11,065 bases of DNA from Acidobacteriota bacterium (lineage in GTDB: Bacteria; Acidobacteriota; Polarisedimenticolia; Gp22-AA2), in assembly GCA_027297005.1 (NCBI GenBank), contig JAPUIN010000092.1, positions 1 through 11,065 on the forward strand, read 5' to 3'. Shown here one piece after another: positions 6,798 to 11,065 of the stretch. Made by a program: the position numbers and the translations under genes. Below the pieces are notes generated by a model, which worked only from the letters and a program-made list of their open reading frames with translations, was not told the DNA's origin and made no database searches. Every line of letters begins with the position of its first letter. The stretch's first letter is position 1.

Positions 6798-8840
6798 ATG
6801 AGAAAGTCCCAATCGGCCGTCCAGAAGGTGACGCTGCGCCGTCCCGAGATCAAGCCGGAGATCTATCTCGCGCTGTACGAGAAGATGCTCCGGACCTACT
6901 TCGTCGAAGAGCAGTGCCGCGTCTTCGTGCGTGCCGGCAAGTGCTCTTTTTATGCGTCCGCCCGCGGGCACGAGAAGGTGCAGATCGCGATGTCGATGCT
7001 GCTCGAGCCGGGGCGCGACTGGTTCGTGCCGTACTACCGGGAGAAGGCGCTCGCCGTTGGCCTGGGGATGTCGCTCAAAGATGTCTTTTTGGGGATGCTG
7101 TCTCGCGAGGGGGACCCGAACTCGCTGGGGCGCAACATGTCGGAGCACTTCTCCTCTCGCGATCTGAGGATCGTCTCCCCCACGGCCTGCACCGGGACGC
7201 AGTTCCTGATCGCCGTCGGTCTGGCGCGTGCCGTCAAGCGGGACGGCAGCGACGAGGTGGTTTACGTCTCGGGCGGCGAGGGCTCGACCTCGGAGGGTGA
7301 GTTCTTCGAGGCGCTCAACAAGGCGCAGCGCGACAAACTGCCGGTCCTCTTTCTGATCCAGAACAACGGGTACGCCATCAGCGTGCCGCAGGCGCAGCAG
7401 ACCGCATCGAGCCTGACGGAGGTGGCGGGCGGCTTCGGCATGACGTCGGTGCGCGTCGACGGCACCCGTTTCACCGAGATGCACAACACGTTGAAGCCTC
7501 TGGTGCAGAAGATGCGCGCGGGTGCCGGGCCGTTGTTCGTCGAGGCGATGGTGGTGCGAATCGACTCGCATTCCTCCTCCGACGACCAGTCGAAGTATCG
7601 CGACGCCGAAGATATGGAGGAGGCGCGGCGCAAGGACCCGTTGCGCCACACAGAGATGCGCGTGCTGGAGATGGGACTGCTCACCGAGAAGGAGATCGAG
7701 CAGTGGCGGGCGAAGGCGAAGGCCGAGGTCGAGAAGGTAGCGCACGCAGTCGACGATCTCCCCTATCCCGACCCGGCGACTGCGACCGACGACATCTTCT
7801 CTTCCGATCTGGTCGTCACCGCCGAGACCGACCCCGCGCCGATCTCCGAGAAGCCGGTGACGATGATCGAGGCGATCAACCACGGGCTGCGCGAGGAGAT
7901 GGAGCGCAACGAGAAGATCGTGATGTGGGGCGAGGACATCCAGGACCCGAAAGGGGGCGTGTTCGGCGCCACCCGCGGGCTGACCGACGCGTTCCCGGAC
8001 CGCGTCGAGAACGCCCCGCTGGCCGAGGCGACGATCGTCGCCCTTGCGCAGGGGATGGCGCTGGCCGGCTACAAGCCGGTCGTCGAGATTCAGTTCTCCG
8101 ACTATTCCTTCCCCGCCTTCATGCAAATGCGCAACGAGATCCCGACGCTGCGATGGCGCAGCGCCGGCGCCTGGTTCTGCCCGCTGGTCGTGCGGGCCAC
8201 CGTCGGCGGCTACATCCGCGGCGGTCCTTTCCACTCGCAGTCGCCCGAGTCTCTCTACGCCCACACCCCGGGCTGGTATATCGCCTACCCGAGCAATGCC
8301 GCCGACGCCAAGGGTCTGATCAAGACCGCCTGCCGCATGAACGATCCGGTGTTGTTCTTCGAGCACAAGGGACTGTATCGGCAGGTTTACACCAAGTCGC
8401 CCGAGCCGGGTCCCGACTACGTAATCCCGTTCGGCAAGGCGCGCACCGTGCGCTCGGGTGATGATCTGACCGTCGTCGCTTGGGGACGGGCCGTGCACCT
8501 GGCGCAGCAGGCGCTCGGCCAGCTGGCGAACGAGGGAGGCGAACCCTCCGTCGAGTTGATCGATCTGAGGACGATCGTGCCGATGGACATCGAGACGGTC
8601 CTGCAGTCGGTCAAGCGGACCGGGCGGGCGCTGGTCGTGCACGAAGCGCCGGTTTTCGGCGGCATGGGAGGTGACGTCGTCGCGCGTATCGTCGATGCCG
8701 CCTTCGAGGATCTCGACGCGCCGATCCGTCGTGTCGGCGCCCTCGATTGTTTCGTACCGTTCGCCCCCAATCTCGAGGCGGCAGTCCTTCCCAGCGTCGA
8801 CGACGTCGCCGCGGCGATTCGGGATCTCCTGGCTTACTGA
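6798..8840 (+). CDS. Fused alpha/beta E1 of a ThDP-dependent 2-oxoacid dehydrogenase (branched-chain type)
   Basis: A 680-residue protein joining E1-alpha (about 20-315) and E1-beta (about 353-680). E1 decarboxylates a 2-oxoacid with thiamine diphosphate and reductively acylates the lipoyl group of E2 in the cytoplasm. The alpha half has GGEGSTSEGEFFEALN with NNGYAIS (cofactor motif 160-190) and SHSSSDDQSKYR (258-268), equivalent to the phosphorylation loop of branched-chain E1-alpha. The beta half has MIEAINHGLREEM, VMWGEDIQDPKGGVFG, ENAPLAEATI and GGPFHSQSPES. The usual GDG of the cofactor motif is GEG here, a variant I associate with other fused E1s. The frame is open from 6624, but the conserved sequence begins near residue 17 of the ATG at 6798, and an earlier start would sit on the kinase promoter. 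No Shine-Dalgarno site precedes 6798. No E2 or E3 gene is adjacent. Substrate preference (branched-chain rather than pyruvate or acetoin) is inferred. Confidence 0.93.
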   Translation: MRKSQSAVQKVTLRRPEIKPEIYLALYEKMLRTYFVEEQCRVFVRAGKCSFYASARGHEKVQIAMSMLLEPGRDWFVPYYREKALAVGLGMSLKDVFLGMLSREGDPNSLGRNMSEHFSSRDLRIVSPTACTGTQFLIAVGLARAVKRDGSDEVVYVSGGEGSTSEGEFFEALNKAQRDKLPVLFLIQNNGYAISVPQAQQTASSLTEVAGGFGMTSVRVDGTRFTEMHNTLKPLVQKMRAGAGPLFVEAMVVRIDSHSSSDDQSKYRDAEDMEEARRKDPLRHTEMRVLEMGLLTEKEIEQWRAKAKAEVEKVAHAVDDLPYPDPATATDDIFSSDLVVTAETDPAPISEKPVTMIEAINHGLREEMERNEKIVMWGEDIQDPKGGVFGATRGLTDAFPDRVENAPLAEATIVALAQGMALAGYKPVVEIQFSDYSFPAFMQMRNEIPTLRWRSAGAWFCPLVVRATVGGYIRGGPFHSQSPESLYAHTPGWYIAYPSNAADAKGLIKTACRMNDPVLFFEHKGLYRQVYTKSPEPGPDYVIPFGKARTVRSGDDLTVVAWGRAVHLAQQALGQLANEGGEPSVELIDLRTIVPMDIETVLQSVKRTGRALVVHEAPVFGGMGGDVVARIVDAAFEDLDAPIRRVGALDCFVPFAPNLEAAVLPSVDDVAAAIRDLLAY

Positions 8841-8858
8841 CCCGCCCCTTCCCACGGG

Positions 8859-10256
8859 GTGCTCTGTCGTAGACGTTCATCCGCCGGTCGCGACCACAAC
8901 ACCGGCACCGGGAGGCCGAACATACCCGGCACCCGACTCTCGATCCCTTCCCCAGCCCTCGTCGTCATGGTGGGCGTCGCCGGCTCCGGCAAGACCACGC
9001 TCTGCCGCCGCCACTTCAGCGCGACACAGATCGTCAGCACCGACGAATGCCGGGCGCTGCTGAGCGACGCCGCCGCCGATCAGAGCGTGAGCGATGCCGC
9101 CTTCCGGCTGGCGCACCTGATCGTCGATGAGCGGCTGCGGCTCGGGCGCCTCACCGTCTTCGACGCCACCAGCGTTCAGGCGCGCCACCGACGCGACCTG
9201 CTCGACATAGCTGCCCGCCACCACCTTCCGGTCGTGGCGGTTCTCCTCGATGTCCCGGTGTCCATCGCTCTCGAGCAGGATCGGCGGCGCGCCGGCCGCA
9301 GCGTCGGCCGGCGCATCATCCAGTGGCAGGCGCGGGCGCTCGATTCCGGACGGGCGTCTCTTCGCCGCGAAGGGTTTTCGGATGTGCACCGGATCCGCTC
9401 CTCCCGCGCGGCGGACCAGGTGACGTTCGAAATTCGGCCACTCTCTTGCGACCGTCGGGAGGAGGCGGCACCGTTTGACATCATCGGGGATGTACACGGG
9501 TGCGCCGACGAGCTGATCATGCTGCTGCGCCGTCTCGGTTACCGGCGGCGCTCTGCCCGGAGCGCCTTCCGGCATGGTGACGGACGCCGGGCGATCTTCC
9601 TCGGCGATCTCGTCGACCGTGGCCCGCGCATCGTGGACGCGGTGCAGATCGTCGATCGGATGATGGAGGAGGGGAGCGCCTTCAGCGTCCCCGGGAACCA
9701 CGACGTCGCCCTGCTGCAGTCGCTCCATGGGCGCCCGCGCTCGCCAGGCCCCGGCCTGCAAATCTCCCTGGGGCAGATCGGTGCGCTGCCGGCCGGGGCG
9801 CGCCGGCGTTTCGTGGCGCGGTTCGCGGCGTTCGTCGGTGCCCTTCCGCCACACCTCGTCCTGGACGGCGGACGGCTCGTCGTTGCCCACGCCGGTCTGC
9901 GCGGCGAGTACATCGGGCGCGAGTCGGCCGAGGTGCGGCGCTTCGCCCTGCACGGGGAAACGACGGGGGATGTCGATCGTTACGGACTGCCGGTACGGGT
10001 GAACTGGGCAGCCGGCTACCGGGGCCGCGCGACGCTGGTCTACGGCCACACACCGGTCGTGAAGCCGGAGTTTCAGAACAACACCGTCAACATCGATACG
10101 GGGTGCGTCTATGGTGGTCGCCTGACCGCTCTGCGCTATCCCGAGATGAAGACCCTCGGTGTCACGGCCGCCCGTGCTTACTACCGATCGCCTCGCCTCA
10201 TGCCGTCACGCGTGGGGCTGCGGGCCGAGACGCGGGCCAGGCCGCCGGTGCAGTGA
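8859..10256 (+). CDS. Polynucleotide kinase-phosphatase (Pnkp-like, without ligase domain)
   Basis: A 465-residue two-domain protein. Residues 33-190 form a P-loop kinase: Walker A GVAGSGKTT (39-47), STDECR with Asp62 and Arg65, VFDAT (100-104) and an Arg-rich lid QDRRRAGRSVGRR. Residues 205-430 form a calcineurin-like phosphatase: GDVHG (210-214), GDLVDRG (249-255), GNHD (279-282), His344 and GHTP (396-399), so all metal ligands are present. QNNTVNIDTGCVYGGRLTALRYPE is highly typical of bacterial Pnkp. Pnkp heals broken RNA ends (5' phosphorylation, 2',3' phosphate removal) and normally continues into an adenylyltransferase/ligase domain, total about 850 residues. Here the frame stops just after the phosphatase. 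The GTG at 8859 is 18 nt after the E1 stop, has no Shine-Dalgarno sequence and adds about 25 residues to the usual N-terminus. Translational coupling to E1 is possible. No Hen1-like gene is beside it. Confidence 0.9.
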   Translation: MLCRRRSSAGRDHNTGTGRPNIPGTRLSIPSPALVVMVGVAGSGKTTLCRRHFSATQIVSTDECRALLSDAAADQSVSDAAFRLAHLIVDERLRLGRLTVFDATSVQARHRRDLLDIAARHHLPVVAVLLDVPVSIALEQDRRRAGRSVGRRIIQWQARALDSGRASLRREGFSDVHRIRSSRAADQVTFEIRPLSCDRREEAAPFDIIGDVHGCADELIMLLRRLGYRRRSARSAFRHGDGRRAIFLGDLVDRGPRIVDAVQIVDRMMEEGSAFSVPGNHDVALLQSLHGRPRSPGPGLQISLGQIGALPAGARRRFVARFAAFVGALPPHLVLDGGRLVVAHAGLRGEYIGRESAEVRRFALHGETTGDVDRYGLPVRVNWAAGYRGRATLVYGHTPVVKPEFQNNTVNIDTGCVYGGRLTALRYPEMKTLGVTAARAYYRSPRLMPSRVGLRAETRARPPVQ

Positions 10257-10284
10257 GGACCGGCGTTCCGTTCAAGGAAGGTCC
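10257..10284. terminator. Imperfect hairpin at the Pnkp/TlpA convergent junction
   Basis: GGACC and TTCC pair with GGAA and GGTCC around a 6-nt loop, with a 4-nt bulge (GGCG) on one side. The hairpin spans the 15-base gap and the stop codon of the minus-strand gene. Such a position suits a bidirectional terminator, but there is no T-tract on either side, so the call is weak. Confidence 0.3.
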
Positions 10285-10883
10285 GCGACGGCGAGCCTGA
10301 ATCGTTCGATGTCGATCGCGGTGTCCCAGCTGGCGGCCGGCCGGCCGGCCCGATCAAGAAGAATGGAGTAGGGGATCGGACCGGGCAGGTCAAACGCCGA
10401 CAGGATCGAATCCTGACCCCCTTCATAAATAAGGTTGGCATACGTGACCCCGGCTGTCGCCAGGGTGTCGCGCACCTTCTTCTCCGTCTCCTCCCCACTG
10501 CCTGTGACCCACGCATCGAACGAGATTCCCACAAAGACCGGCCCGTCCTCGGCATATTCGTCCGCCAGTCGGGCGAGATCAGGAAGCTCCTCGACGCACG
10601 GCACGCACCAGGTGGCCCAGAAATTCACCAGCACGGAACGGCCGCGGTGCCTGGCGATCTGTTCATGGATGCCATCGAGATCTGAGAAAACGACCGATGT
10701 TGCTTCGGGGGAGATCGCCCGGGCGGATCCGCCCTCCGCCAGCTCCCCATCGTGACGCTCATCCACCGATGAGTCTGCCCGCGTCTGCTCCATCGGATCT
10801 CCCGATCCCGCGCAGCCCTGAAACATCAGAGCGGCCAGCAGGAGCGCGGCGAAACCGTTCGATCCGATATGACGGTCAGTCAT
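10272..10883 (-). CDS. TlpA/ResA-like thioredoxin-fold lipoprotein
   Basis: A 203-residue protein starting MTDRHIGSNGFAALLLAALM, then a lipobox-like FQGC with Cys24 as the probable lipidated residue. A linker of about 40 charged residues leads to a thioredoxin fold: VLVNFWATWCVPC with active-site Cys93 and Cys96, a VFVGISFD strand, and a cis-proline loop GPIPYS (Pro171). Membrane-anchored TlpA/ResA proteins reduce periplasmic disulfides, often for cytochrome c maturation; no such genes are visible here, so the client is unknown. The open frame extends to 11039, but the ATG at 10881-10883 is preferred because it directly precedes the signal peptide and has GAGGAG 10 nt upstream. It converges on the Pnkp-like gene and is divergent from the partial gene at the right edge. 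Confidence 0.9.
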   Translation of the reverse strand: MTDRHIGSNGFAALLLAALMFQGCAGSGDPMEQTRADSSVDERHDGELAEGGSARAISPEATSVVFSDLDGIHEQIARHRGRSVLVNFWATWCVPCVEELPDLARLADEYAEDGPVFVGISFDAWVTGSGEETEKKVRDTLATAGVTYANLIYEGGQDSILSAFDLPGPIPYSILLDRAGRPAASWDTAIDIERFRLAVADLP

Positions 10884-10893
10884 CGTTTTCCAA

Positions 10894-10899
10894 CTCCTC
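10894..10899 (-). promoter_or_regulatory. Ribosome binding site deciding the TlpA-like gene start
   Basis: GAGGAG lies 10 nt before the ATG at 10883. The spacing is slightly long, but the site supports this start over the upstream in-frame ones. Confidence 0.55.
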
Positions 10900-10947
10900 G
10901 CGACGACACCCCGGTTCGCCTCTCCATCTTTCGTCTGCTCGAATCCG

Positions 10948-10953
10948 ATTGTA
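10948..10953 (-). promoter_or_regulatory. Possible -10 box of the TlpA-like gene
   Basis: TACAAT on the minus strand matches 5 of 6 bases of the sigma70 -10 box. No good -35 hexamer lies 16-18 nt upstream. The predicted leader is about 58 nt. Confidence 0.35.
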
Positions 10954-10975
10954 ACGCAGCCCGACCTGCTAGAAT
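10949..10975 (+). promoter_or_regulatory. Possible promoter of the right-edge gene, with a leaderless start
   Basis: TTGTAA (10949-10954) and TAGAAT (10970-10975, 5 of 6) are separated by 15 nt, short for sigma70. The -10 box ends 7 nt before the ATG at 10983, so transcription would start at or beside the start codon. No Shine-Dalgarno sequence is present. The hexamer overlaps the opposing -10 box of the TlpA-like gene. Confidence 0.4.
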
Positions 10976-10982
10976 GCCGGCC

Positions 10983-11065
10983 ATGATCGAACGCCACCCT
11001 TGGGGCGGGCTCGCCGATCCTGAACTCCCTCCACCCCACGACGTCGTGATCCTGGGCCTTCCGTT
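10983..11065 (+). CDS. N-terminal fragment of a probable arginase/agmatinase-family protein
   Basis: The window ends after 27 codons. The fragment reads MIERHPWGGLADPEL, a Pro-rich turn and HDVVILGLP, with the next codon starting TT (Phe or Leu). A D-V-V-I-L-G-x-P-F strand shortly after the N-terminus is typical of ureohydrolases (agmatinase, arginase, formimidoylglutamase). The Mn-binding motifs lie beyond the window, so the assignment is tentative. If it is correct, an enzyme acting on arginine, agmatine or a related guanidino compound sits 9.5 kb from an ornithine cyclodeaminase-like gene. That distance gives no evidence of a shared operon. Confidence 0.45.
   Translation, partial: MIERHPWGGLADPELPPPHDVVILGLP

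Noticed and set aside
6675..8855. A 726-codon open frame antisense to the whole E1 gene
   Set aside because: It is codon-aligned with E1, so it needs only the absence of TTA, CTA and TCA codons in the sense gene, which are rare in GC-rich DNA. Its translation is Arg/His/Leu-rich with no recognisable domain, while E1 is clearly real.
8877..10049. 390-codon minus-strand frame opposite the Pnkp-like gene
   Set aside because: Same codon-aligned shadow effect. All motifs of the plus-strand protein are intact.
10884..11039. Upstream extension of the TlpA-like frame (52 codons)
   Set aside because: It would place a charged stretch before the signal peptide and run through the divergent gene's promoter and first codons. 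ATG 10883 with GAGGAG fits a lipoprotein.
1..11065. CRISPR arrays, tRNA or rRNA genes, insertion sequences, toxin-antitoxin pairs or defence genes
   Set aside because: No regularly spaced repeats, cloverleaf or conserved rRNA segments, transposase motifs or terminal inverted repeats were seen. All main frames are accounted for by metabolic, signalling or RNA-processing families.

Overview
The window is compact, GC-rich bacterial chromosome with short intergenic gaps and mostly housekeeping-type genes. No rRNA, tRNA, CRISPR array, insertion sequence or phage gene was seen. GTG starts, a membrane-anchored Ser/Thr kinase with an FHA partner, a fused 2-oxoacid dehydrogenase E1 and a TlpA-type lipoprotein suggest a Gram-negative, deep-branching soil or sediment lineage such as Acidobacteriota. 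That placement is an inference from gene content and base composition; no phylogenetic marker is present.

Left part (1-4184). The 3' end of a probable SAM-dependent methyltransferase gene (+) converges on a gene for a TIGR00300 (LOR/SDH, archaeal-type ornithine cyclodeaminase) protein (-), and the two overlap by 12 bp. Upstream of the latter, also on the minus strand, lies a cold-shock protein gene with a good sigma70-like promoter. A full-length DUF255/thioredoxin-fold protein (YyaL/SPATA20 family, minus) follows.

Middle (4270-8840). A transmembrane Ser/Thr kinase and a small FHA-domain protein form a two-gene minus-strand operon behind a clear promoter. They are divergent from a plus-strand gene encoding a fused alpha/beta E1 of a thiamine-diphosphate 2-oxoacid dehydrogenase, most like the branched-chain type. 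The arrangement recalls the kinase/FHA/2-oxoacid dehydrogenase switch of Actinobacteria (PknG-GarA/OdhI), but here it rests only on gene order and a suggestive Thr motif.

Right part (8859-11065). Eighteen bases after E1 lies a polynucleotide kinase-phosphatase resembling the first two domains of bacterial Pnkp, an RNA-repair enzyme, with no ligase domain. It converges on a TlpA/ResA-like thioredoxin lipoprotein gene (-). Divergent from that is the first 27 codons of a probable arginase/agmatinase-family gene (+), cut by the window edge.

No complete new multi-gene system is evident. The leads most worth following are the ligase-less Pnkp linked to E1, the kinase-FHA-E1 neighbourhood, the unnamed extracytoplasmic domain of the kinase, the arginine-rich extension of the TIGR00300 protein, and a possible mix of leaderless and Shine-Dalgarno-led genes.
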